A stretch of DNA of 64,000 nucleotides from Galerina marginata (Eukaryota; Basidiomycota; Agaricomycetes; Agaricales; Galerinaceae), in the NCBI GenBank assembly GCA_023014335.1, contig JAECYW010000007.1:992001-1056000 (forward strand), written 5' to 3'. The notes beneath the pieces were generated by a model, which did not search any database, was not told the DNA's origin, and saw only the letters and a program-made list of their open reading frames with translations. Of this stretch, positions 34,122 to 44,600 are shown in pieces; positions within the stretch are counted from its first letter, which is position 1; the number at the start of each line of letters is the position of its first letter. The position numbers and the translations under genes are program-made.

Positions 34122-35972
34122 ATGGCTTCGACGCCGGAACCACTCTGCATTGAAAACCCTCCATTATCTGATCCATCGTCAACATACCCACCCTCGACGG
34201 GCTATGACCTCCCTGATGCCAAAAATCCCCGTAAATGGAATACCCTGAAACGGTGGTTTATTTCCCTAGTCATTGGCAATCTCATTGCGCCAATGTAAGT
34301 GTGTAGTTCGTGCAACCGCTGTGATACCAAGCTACCCTATTCTATCCAGTGATATGTTTTCAACGCTTTATGTGTGTCGAACACAGACTCGCAGCGCGAG
34401 GCCCTCTCACAATGAATTTTTTAGTCTGGCGGACAAGCACAGATACAGCAGGAGTTTGGTGTGTCGCAGTTTGTCGCAACCTTGGGTGTTGGGCTCGTAA
34501 ATCTTGTGCGTTACACACCTTTTATGCTTCCTCAGTTTTTCTTTGAGTTACAATTGTTCATTCTCATTTAGGGCATCGCAATTGGACCTCTTGTGGCTGC
34601 GCCTGTAAGCGAATTATACGGTCGACAGCCTATGTACATGTTTTCCGCGATCACATTCACCAGTAAGCTACCTCATTTTCACGGTGTTTGTCGTCTCAAT
34701 ATGCTGGCAGCTTTTTCCCTTGGAGCAGCTTTGTCACAGAGCATTGAAGCACTCTTGATATGCCGGTTTTTTGCTGCTCTTTTCGGATCGTCTGTATTCT
34801 CCAACTTTGGTGGTTCCCTGTCTGATATGTTTACATCCGATGAACGTGGTCCTCTAGTGGCCCTTTTCACGCTCGTTCTTCAGGGTGCACCTACACTTGG
34901 CCCTGTCCCAGGAGGCTTTCTCGGCCAATACACGCACTGGAGATGGATCATGGGGCTGTCCGCCATCTGGGCAGGTTCTGTCACCATTGCGGTTCTCTTT
35001 TTACCTGAGACAGAGATTGGTACAATTACAAAATTGCATCTTCGAAAGGTCCGGGGTTCCCAGCCATTTCCACGCGAAGATCGGATTTCCAAAACGAGCT
35101 TATGGGGAAAGGCTCTACTAACGCCTCTTGGTAAGTTGCACCTATATTGCAATTGTTCTGGATTGTTCTGCTCGATTCAACTCTTTTTTTATTAACCGTA
35201 GTGCTGCTCACCTTCGAGCCGATTGTGCTAGCGACATCGCTGTATCACGCATTTGTATACAGTTTGCTATTTCTCTTACTCGAGGTTTTATTTCCCATAG
35301 CTTCATCTTACATTCACTGACTCCTTTTTGTAGGCCTATCCTTATGTCTTCTCAGAAACCTACAATTTTACTCTATCGGAAAACGGACTAGTCTTTATGT
35401 CTCCTGCCATGGGCAATGTATTGGGGGTCTTACTCTACTTTGGATACTTCAAGCCATCCTACCAGCGGAAGCAACGGGAACTTCAGAAAAGGAATAAAGA
35501 AAGGCGATCAGTCTCTTTTAAACCAGTCATGGACCTTGCTTTAAACCCCGAAGCGAGGCTACCAGGGATTCTGACCGCTGCAGTCCTTGTGCCCATAGGG
35601 ATGTTCTGGTTCGCTACAACATGCTCGCATCCCAATACCCATTACATAGTACCCATTCTTTCAGGCCTTCCTATCGGTGCCGGAATGACACTGTTTCAAC
35701 TATCTCTATCCAATTACTATATCGACCTGTACCCCAAGCTCAGTGCCTCCGCCCTTGCAGCAAACTTGTTTGTTCGCAACTTTTTGGCGACTTGGTTTCC
35801 TACATTCGCCGTACCCATGTACAAGTCGATGGGTATGCGTAACGCTAGTTTTGTTTTGGCCGGCATCAGCTTGGCTGGCATCCCAGGGAGCTGGGTCCTC
35901 TGGACATACGGTGGGCAACTACGAAGTAGGAGCAAATGGGCTGCGCAAGATGTACCGCCCGCTAGTTATTAG
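34122..35972 (+). CDS. MFS transporter, DHA1 type
   Basis: Proton-coupled antiporter of the plasma membrane, in the drug/polyamine DHA1 group. Exons 34122-34294, 34350-34371, 34425-34505, 34572-34662, 34711-35130, 35202-35284 and 35334-35972 give 502 residues. Exon 2 is only 22 bases. Signatures are NPRKWNTLKRWFISLV before helix 1, QQEFGVSQFVATLGVGL, the loop 2-3 motif SELYGRQP, LLICRFFAALFGSS, and FLGQYTHWRWIMGLSAIWAG (motif C region with PVPGGFLG). The second half has the large cytosolic loop (KRNKERRSVSF) and six more hydrophobic segments. Substrate cannot be told. It is followed on the same strand by DAD3, with a gap of about 140 bases. Confidence 0.9.
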
Positions 35973-36114
35973 CCTAGATTTAAAATTGTCGACATTACCA
36001 TGTACCGGAACACCCGGATGTAGCAATCATTTTGGTGACTGTTGTTCATAGCAAATTAGCATTCCAGGTGCGCACGACGCGTGTTGTCACGTGCTGAGTT
36101 CGCGTTCAATATTG

Positions 36115-36579
36115 ATGACCGTGACCACGATTTCGCCCAGAGCCATGACAAGCCAAGCTTCGTCGAATGACATCCTGACCTCCAATCCGTACGAATCGCA
36201 CCCAAGCTTGACTCCACTAGAGGCTGCAGTACTCTGGGAGTATGCGAAGCTTGCGCAGAATGTTCGAATGGTACCATTTCCGTCTCCCCCTCGCGAGATC
36301 GCCAGGGTTAATGTTATGTTCTTCAAGGTTACACAAAAGGCGCGTCTACTCAATGAAGAACCTGACAGGGTAATGTTAGCCAAGCTGCGTGTCCTGGAGA
36401 AGAAAATGGGACTTGTATTGACACTGGTACGTAGCTTTTGTTCGATTTGCATTGTTACTCTAGTTAAATATTTGCGATAGTTTAAGGCTTCCGTGTGGGG
36501 CGTAATAAACGAGCAACCAGAACCTTCTATGCAAAATCAAAGTTACAGTGACTCGGGCGATGCAACAATACGACATTGA
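36115..36579 (+). CDS. DAD3: DASH/Dam1 complex subunit Dad3
   Basis: Small subunit of the kinetochore ring that couples chromosomes to microtubules. Three exons (36115-36270, 36328-36426, 36481-36579) give 117 residues. The conserved core reads NPYESHPSLTPLEAAVLWEY, AKLAQNV, EEPDRVMLAKLRVLEKKMG and LVLTLFKASVW; the last block exists only after removing the 36427-36480 intron. The first intron keeps the frame open when unspliced, so it could be missed by simple gene finders. An inner ATG at 36145 would give 107 residues, closer to yeast Dad3, so the start is uncertain. It is convergent with ARPC1, with 86 bases between the stop codons. Confidence 0.85.
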
Positions 36580-36665
36580 TTTGTCCCCTGGGTGTACGAT
36601 TATTGTATCTTATCTTATGCATATTCCTGCCAGTACAGCGTTCGGTTGGCAATTTATAAAAGGGT

Positions 36666-38145
36666 CTACCTCAAGTGTGCTGCACCCAAACGGCCGGTCA
36701 AAGCGACAACAGCATTGACATCCCAAATGATCAGCATGCCATCTACCCCGGATGTACTAACCTTGCTGACATTGCTTCCTGAGTACTCGTACGGCCGCAC
36801 ATTTGTGATCGTGTTCTGATGAATTGTTAAAAGTTTAGTATCTGCTGTCGGAGAAGCAGAGCCAGCGATGGAGGACTGTCCGCGAGTGTCTGCATCACGA
36901 AAAGTGGCGAATGCACCCGCTTTGAGGCGGCCGACACTGCTGCTCGCACCAAATCCAGAGCGAGATTCCGGGGATTTCGGTGCGTTGGCGTCATCCAAAG
37001 TGCCAGCTTCCTGCCACCCAGCTTCCGAACCAGAAAAGACAATAGGACGGCAGTCATGTCCGGCAGCGATGATGGTGTCTTCAGATGTCCAGGTGAGGCT
37101 CACGAGGGGTAGAGATGGCATCCGAATGTTATAAATGACGGGTCCATTAGGATACACAATGTTGATGGAGCTATCGTGACCTGAAGGAAGTGAAACCTTA
37201 GTTTAAGCCTCCCAAGTAGTGACATCGTCGCTCACTCGCAAAGGCAAGCACGTCGCCTGACGGCGAAAAGCCAACTGTATGCACCCATCCACCGGCTGGG
37301 CTGGTATACTCGCCGCAAATAGTATTGAAAGGTAACTTCGAGCCCCAAATTGTGGGTGAAGGTCTCAAAATTAAAAAGGTTCAATCCATGGATAAATATC
37401 AACCTTGCAATATAATCACCTGTCGTCTACTTCTTTGATATACGCAGAGAAGACCCGAGCTTTCATGTCAGCGCTCCCAGCGGCGAGGAGGACGTTGTTC
37501 GGGTGCCAATCCACGGCAAGAACGGTGGACCTTATAGGTTTCTTCAGGAGCTTGGATACCCACCAGTTGTTCTCGGGGTCGAAAGAACAGATCGCGATAG
37601 CTCTGCATAGTGAAATAGCAGATTAAGGTCGTGGAGTGGAGATACCTATCCCGGTCGCCAACTCACCTGGCGCCGCTGGCGACGGCGAACTTGTCTTCCT
37701 TGGGGCTCCATTTGACATAGGTTGCAGCTCTGTTGATCCTGAGGAGCACAAGGGTCGGTTTCCAAACCAGCTTTCCAGTTTCCAAGTCAGGCTGCTCTTG
37801 CCACACGTATGCATTCCTGTCTTGAGAGCAGGTTACGATGTGATTGGAGTTAGGGGCCCAATCGATCGACGTAATGAGTTTGTCGTGCTGGGTAGTGAAT
37901 ATGAGGGCCATCTGCCCGAGATAACATAGAGCTACGCACCTCGGATAATGTTACCGTCGGTACCCACTCAGATCCTTGCCGAGTGAGGATCTGCGCATCG
38001 TTGCTATTCAAGCTGACCGCGAGTTCTTCATAGGGCAGATCAGTACGTGACTCTAGAGCAAGGTCTGGCGATACCCACGAGAACGATCAGCGCTGAAAGA
38101 ATGGGAAGTAATTGGCGTTTGGGACAAGGTATAAACTTCAGGCAT
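36666..38145 (-). CDS. ARC40: Arp2/3 complex subunit 1 (ARPC1/Arc40)
   Basis: WD40 beta-propeller subunit of the Arp2/3 actin nucleator. Six exons (38079-38145, 37940-38025, 37667-37887, 37420-37602, 37236-37363, 36666-37180) give 399 residues. The N-terminus [20 protein letters not shown] and [11 protein letters not shown] are recovered by a short first exon. Then follow [36 protein letters not shown] and [20 protein letters not shown], all typical of ARPC1 propeller blades. Before the last blade lies the family's Ser/Gly-rich insert that docks on Arp3. The acceptor at 37364 is an unusual TTTTGAG, but it restores [17 protein letters not shown]. Length agrees with the family. Confidence 0.95.
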
Positions 38146-38360
38146 GATATGCGATTGTAAGAGACTGCAGAGGACTAGCAGTCGACTACTGCGCTGATTG
38201 TTTGCAAGTAAGAAGAAAATAGTGTTTGGGTGATATACCCAGCCCAAATAAAGACATCATATTGATCCACGATACTCTGTGCAAATAAATACTACAATAC
38301 TTATATGTCTGGTACATGACCGAAGATAGTAGGAAGAACGTCCCAATAATCTCTATAAAA

Positions 38361-39583
38361 TCAGGCATCTGCAGAAGAAGATGCTCCTTCTAGCGGGTCA
38401 TCCGCCTTACGATTCTGCTTTGCCCATCGCAGGCCGCAGGCATTACACAGAGTTTTCGGACCACCAGGCCCCTGTTTTTTAAGTGGGTAGGCATGAGCCA
38501 TAAGAAAATGAAAGTAAAATCGACAGACCTTCCTCCATTCCGGGGAGTCAGTGCGCCCACATGTAACACAGACATGCTGCTCCATGTTCAGTGAGCGTTT
38601 CAGCTGAAGGTGGGATATTTAGAAAAGAAAATAGTAATTCAATTGAGTATTTGCTCACTTTCTTCTTCTTTGCGCCTTCTTCGCTCTGGTCCTCTGCATT
38701 AGACGAACCGGACACACAAAGAGAACCAACTTCTGAATCTGTGGTGCTCCCTTTAAGACCGCCTACAGGCCGAGATAACAAGGGGTAAGTATTCGGATGG
38801 TCTGTTGGTCTGTGGAAAATTGGTCCGGCTCCCGACATTGGAGGCTTTGTTGTAGTATGTACTAGTAGGGACGACGTGGCGTACATCGGACCTGCTTGAG
38901 GCGAAGGGGATTGTCCTGTAATTGGGGAATCGGGAGATGCACGCTCTCGATACTCGGCGACTTTGCGTTGCAAACGATCGTTCTGCGCCTTGAGATCCAG
39001 GATGGTATGTAACCTGTCAAAGTGGGTCAATGTCGCGGTTTGACACAATTAATTGAGCTTACATCGCTGTGTTACGACTGGGATATGGTGCGACCATTGC
39101 GATGAGGCATTTGACTTCTAATTCGCTTTCCGTAGTTGTATAGGGATAACTTTTGATATCGAAGACTGCACTTTTCGACGAATTTGAACTTGGGTATGAT
39201 AAAGGAGAGTCGCTGCCCTTCAACTTGATTGATAGGTTAAATTCAGAATTGTTTTTCATGGCCTCCTCGAATGCTCCGCGAAAGCGGGCTTGGTCAGTCA
39301 CTGCATTTCCGTCAGTGTTGTGAAGGGAAAATGAGAGCAACCGCACCTTACCGTCGACTAATTCCATGAAATCGAAGTCTAGCAAATCAGCATCCCTCCA
39401 CCCAATTGTCTCGGTCACGGCTGTTCCACAAAACCAAATCTTACACGCGGGCGACAAAACGAAGGCGACATTGTCAACTAGTTCTGTCAATAGCAAATCA
39501 GCCCATCTTTTCCTTTTCGAAAATTCATATGCGGGAGGAGATTTGATTCCGAAAGACTGGGCTTGGGTACCAGAGGCGGGCAT
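38361..39583 (-). CDS. wc-2: White collar 2, PAS and GATA-finger light-response factor
   Basis: Partner of the flavin photoreceptor WC-1 in the blue-light transcription complex. Exons 39352-39583, 39063-39300, 38659-39013, 38529-38603 and 38361-38471 give 336 residues. A PAS domain occupies roughly residues 25-160 ([20 protein letters not shown], then [20 protein letters not shown]). The GATA finger has C287, C290, C309 and C312 with an 18-residue loop ([16 protein letters not shown]), as in WC-2. The intron at 39301-39351 is a multiple of three with no stop, so it would read through in a naive model; splicing gives [14 protein letters not shown] short coiled stretch ([19 protein letters not shown]) links PAS and finger. 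Only WC-2 is in this window; no WC-1. Confidence 0.92.
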
Positions 39584-39799
39584 GATGGTTAAGGAATGAG
39601 CGGGCAAAGGTGACGTAAACTCAGCCTCAAAAGATCGTTCGAAGTTCAAACAAGTTCAAAGTAATATTAATAGGGGCTTGGGCATAATCTATTGACTCCA
39701 TCCACACGGCAGAAAATGAAAGTCCGTCATAAAAGTTTGTGAGATATACTTGTCCATGAGAACCACTGGTCCACAGCAATCTGAAGAAAGTCCTCGAAG

Positions 39800-41227
39800 T
39801 TAAATGGCACAGTAGCCTCCATCGACTCGGATCTCTGACCCGGTCATAAATTTGGAGGCGTCACTGGCTAGGAATACAATTGCACCCTGCATAAAGGACA
39901 TCATGGTAAGAGCCAATTGATGCAAAATCGCAAGCGGTCAACCCACGGCAAGATCCTCGGGTTCACCCATCTGCAAGTGCAATTTAGAATTCAGCAATGA
40001 ATTTGGATGAGAGAAGGTAAAGGAACGCACTCTACCCATCGGTGTCAACCTTTCCCAAGTATTCTGGGCCATATTATCAGCAACTTTTGTAGAATGGCCA
40101 AAACGGAAATGAAACCTTGAGTTCGACATCCTTCTCTAAGATCGTCTTCGTGAGCTTCGTCAACATATAACCTGGACTGTATCAAATAGTTCAGGTGACT
40201 GATTACAGAGTCGCATGAATCGATCCACCCGCCTCAGAGCGTTTACGCGCACACCCTCTTTGGCCCATTCCACCGCTAAACTGGCGGCCATGTGCTTGAC
40301 AGCAGCCTTGGAAGTATTGTAAGGTGTTTGAAGCTAATGTGCCGGTTAATCGTGAAACACTTGGAGGTCGCATTTTTACCAACCTGAGGGATGTTGACAA
40401 TCTGAATGTCAGACCATGTTAAAACGATTATCTCTCTGACAATGGAAAACGAACGTTAGCACTCATGCTAGAGATCAGGATGATCGAGCCTCCACCATGA
40501 GGGATCATGTGGCGTGCTGCCTCGCGCGCCGTAAAGAACACGCCATGTACGTTGATATCGAAGAGTCGTTTGACGCGGTCCGCAGGATAGCTGCGGTAAT
40601 ATAATTAATTCACGTAAAGATGAGAGGAAACGTGAACACACTCAAGCGCGGAATAGTTCTCAACGATGCCTAGATCAGGAATCGTCATCAGTCGACTGGA
40701 GGGTATTTCATGAAGCAGCCGTTTACCAGCTGATGCTACAACGGCGTCAATCCGTCCGAAGGCATTGATGATTATTGAGAATGCATTTTGGACCGATACC
40801 TCGGAGGAAACATCACATTCAATACCAATAATCTTGATTCTGTCGGCCTTTGCACTGCAATGCTCTTTAATCGACTCAGTTATGAGCCAAGTGATAAAGG
40901 GAATTGCGCGAACCAGTTGCGAAAAGGGAAAGCTCAGCTGCAGCTATTTTGGTCTCCGTGTCCTTGAGGTCAAGTATCGCCAATGAGGTACAGCCACTGC
41001 GAATGTAGACCTAAAGAACGTTCCACTATCCTGGTAGAAATACATACGACTGAACGAAAGCCCGGCAGAACTCAAACCCCAGACCTCTTGCTGCACCTGT
41101 CACCATACACACCTCGAAATCATGGGTAACGCACTGATTTCGATGCGCAAGACGATGATTTGGTGCTCACCTTGTCTTGCATTGAGAACGATGGCAGCGT
41201 CATGGGTGCAGGTGGACGATTGTCCAT
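39800..41227 (-). CDS. Short-chain dehydrogenase/reductase, sugar-alcohol type
   Basis: Classical SDR oxidoreductase in 12 exons: 41171-41227, 41048-41112, 40914-40996, 40727-40864, 40642-40669, 40455-40590, 40384-40401, 40233-40333, 40116-40176, 40031-40063, 39947-39970 and 39800-39886, giving 276 residues. The cofactor loop TGAARGLG is at 24-31, the active-site Y180 and K184 are in YNTSKAA, and SPGYMLT and a [19 protein letters not shown] tail follow. The tail, with [12 protein letters not shown] and VDGGYCAI, is typical of the sorbose/L-xylulose reductase and mannitol dehydrogenase group, probably NADPH-linked. Four exons are under 35 bases. The intron 40177-40232 is GC-AG (GCGGGT) and restores NALSPGY. 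An additional 5' exon is possible because the frame stays open upstream of 41227. Confidence 0.85.
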
Positions 41228-41659
41228 GAGTGCCTCAGGAGTCCTTCGATTCAGTGGGGGAGAGACAAGGACCTGGAAATGAAAGAAGCCAGACCAAAGA
41301 CTTATAGTCCGCCGGGGCGATGTGGGGAAGATTGGCCCGAAATAGTTCCTAACGCTCTCCAACGGGAATGCAGCCGGGGGAATCGTGGACGTCTCAAACC
41401 ATAAGCGAACCGTTCATGGGGATGTAGCATTGGACGATCCGTGATATACAGACGCGCTCGTGTCAACATAGGAGATCGATCGATATAATGGATCATGCAA
41501 GATAGAACGGAAGATATAGGGACTAAGGGTATCTATAGTACGAAAGTAATAAAAAAAATAATTGTACAAAGAGCGGATCTGGTATATAATCCAGAGAATC
41601 ATAAAAAGACAGTATAACAGCTAACCAATTAAGCATGAACAGAAGGAAAAAGAAAATAA
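41228..41659. other. Intergenic, SDR 5' side and kinesin 3' side
   Basis: It may hide an extra first exon of the SDR gene (a CAG acceptor with an open frame lies near 41274). The rest is AT-rich near 41520-41660. No further gene is seen. Confidence 0.35.
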
Positions 41660-44600
41660 TTATAGGCACGCAAATTTAGACTTCCGTCTTTGCAGCTCCT
41701 CCATCCGAGAATCAAGTTGCTGGCGGGTTCGTTCCTTGGCCTTACGTTCCTCGTCGAGGCGCTGCTCTAGAGATTGTTTTTCCTCGACAATCGATCGTCG
41801 GACGGTCACGACCTCCCGTTTGGCTTCCGATAGTTCATTGCGCATGGCTTCGAGCTTAACGTTGAGAGTATCCCGCTCTCTGGCCAGTTCCGTTGCTTGC
41901 ATACGCGCTTTCCGCACTATGTCACAGAGAAATGAGAGGCAAAACATACAGGAAAAAAGAAAGCATACAATTCTTTTCGGAGTCGCCCAAAGAAGTCTCT
42001 AATGACGTGACCATGTCCATGTGAGTCTGCAGGTCGCTCTCGCAATGCGTTAGCTGTTTGTTCAGCGTTTTGATCATCGCCTCTTGCTCTTCAATATGCT
42101 TCGCTTGCTGTTCGATCTTGACACCAACTTTGGCATCCATAGGCGGGGGAACATTGATGGGAGGGAAGTGCCCAACAGATGTTGAGGGGGAATCGAGCTG
42201 GGATTCTCTGGATGACACTGATGATGCAAAAGCAGAGCCCTGAGATGAAGTGCTGAGATTTGAGTCTCCGTTTATATGCTGGGCAACAACAGGTCGAGGT
42301 GCGGGCGGTGGCGGTACGGATGGAGGAGGGGTAGGAGGGGGTAGTTTAATGGCAGGAAGATTTGCGCCGCGCTGGAACCCGATATTTCGCTCTGGAGAGC
42401 GCACATTTGGCGGGGAAGCGCTACGCGCGAGTTGAGCTTGTAGATCGCGTACAAGGGCATCCGATCGGTTCTTCTCTGTCTGGAGGGTATCTTTTTCATC
42501 CTTCACCTTCTGTAGATTCTCCTGTAAATCAGCAAGGACTGAACGATGTCGCTCTAGTTCGATAACAAGAGATTCGCGCTTTGACGCTTCCTGGATAAGC
42601 TGGGATTGTTCGTTGTGAGTCCTGTCAAGTTCCGCGCGTAACCTCGCCACTTCACTTTCCAACCCATCACGTTCACTTCCAACAGCAGACAAACTCTGCT
42701 CCATGGAATTGATTATGCTATTCTTTTGGCTCAATTCGGTCTCGTGATGCAAGCGGTTTTGTTCTCGAAGCAGAGTAAACTCGTCTGCTGCGACTTTGTG
42801 GGCCTCGATTTCTTGAACAAGCATATCACGTTCCTTGCGGAAGGTTTCTCGCTCATCTGCATGCTGCTTCTCCAGCTCTGCTAGGGCCGCAGAGAGGCGA
42901 TCTTGTTCTGCCTGAAGCAAATGCTTGTTGTGAGCTCGAATCTCTTCTAGACCCTGGCGTTGTTGCTCTTGCAGAGTGACAAGATTTGCCTCTAAGTTCG
43001 AAATATCCTGAGCATGTTGAGTTTTCAATTTGAGAACCTCTTCGGTGTGTGACTGAATGATCGACAAGCGGTTCTGCTCTTCCTGATGCGTAAGATCACT
43101 GCGAGCACGAGTTTGCTCTTCTGCCTCGCTTAGTCGCTCAGTAACGCCGGCAAGTTCACCTTCCAGTTTCGACACATCTTCCATGTACTGGTCCTTTAGT
43201 TTGCCAACCTCCTCGACGTGAGCTTGCAGAATTGTTGAACGGTCCTGCTCCTGTATGGAATTGATATCTTGCACGATTAGATCGTGTTTGGCTTTCAAAG
43301 CGAGGGTATCTTCTTGGTAGCTTCGTTCGATTTCTTCAAGGATCGAGGCTTGTTGCTCCTGAACGGTTCGTATGGCGGCCTCGTTTTCTTGACGTAGTTT
43401 GTGCAACGCAGTGGCGTGATCGTCCTTCACTGTCGCTAACTCTGCAGTCACTCGTTCAACCTCTGTTCGCCAGTCACTCTTCATCTTGGAGATCGTTGTC
43501 TCGTGCTCCAGTTTGAGGCGGTCCATTTGTAAAGCATGGTCATCATCCTTGGCTTTGGAAGTCCGAAGATGTCCAGCGTTGAGACTTTCAATTTCTTCAG
43601 CGAAAGCGGCCTCTTTCCTCGCAATTGCAGCAGCGTGTTCCTCCTGGAGCGTCGTTAGCGCCAGAGTACGAGCCGATTCGCTCTCTGAAAGCGAGCCTTC
43701 CTTGGCAATGTCACTCATCCTCAAGTCGCTGGCATGCTCTTGACGAAGACGCTCGATCGTTGCATTCGTCTCCGCGGCGACTGTCTTGATGGCTTCAGCG
43801 TGGTCACCACGTAACTTTGTAAGGGCGTTGTAATACTCCTCTTCGGTGGCTTGGAGGGCAGCAGCAGCCTCTTCGTCCTTCTGACGCAGAGCCACAGAAT
43901 GCTCGGCTTGAACCTTAGCTATCGCTTTTTCATGCTGTAGACGACCTTCCTCAAACATGTTGTTTGCTTCCTGAAGTTTGAACTGGAGCTCCTTTTCGTG
44001 CTCCGCCTTGAGTTTGCCAAAGGAGACTTCATGGTCTTGCTGGGCCTTTTGGAGAGTAGAGGTCGCTGATTCTATGTCAAGTTGAAGTGATGCAAGTGAC
44101 ACATTATGGTCGTTCTTCAAAGAGTTCATGAGCTTTTCCAATTCTTGGGACTTCGTTTTCATGACCGCTTCATGCTCAGCACGAAGTTTCTCGACTTCCG
44201 TTCTATAGGTTACTTCTGCTTCCTGAAGGGCGTCAGCCAACTCCGCTTCATGTTTACGAACTTCTTCCAGAAGAAGAAGGTCATCGTTATGGTTCTTCTG
44301 CAGGACCTCGATCTCCATCGACATGTTGAGGGTCTAAAAGGTCGTGAATGTCGTTAATTTATACTCGACGTCATAGTAAGCGTACCTGGTCCCGCGAGAG
44401 AGTGGTGAGATCTTCAAGCTGGCGACGAGTCGAGGTCAATTGGGAGTTCAATGACTCAACGACTTCACGGTGATGAGATTCTTTCTGGGCCATGGACCTA
44501 CAAAAATTTCAAAACTGGCAAAAACAACAAGAAGAAACCATACGTACAGCATGAGTTCGTTAAGTCTGTCCAAGGATTCATCTTCTGAGAACGATGAGCC

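Noticed and set aside
36091..36114. Dad3 start at 36091
   Set aside because: That codon is GTG. The first ATG is at 36115, which is the expected kind of start in a nuclear fungal gene.
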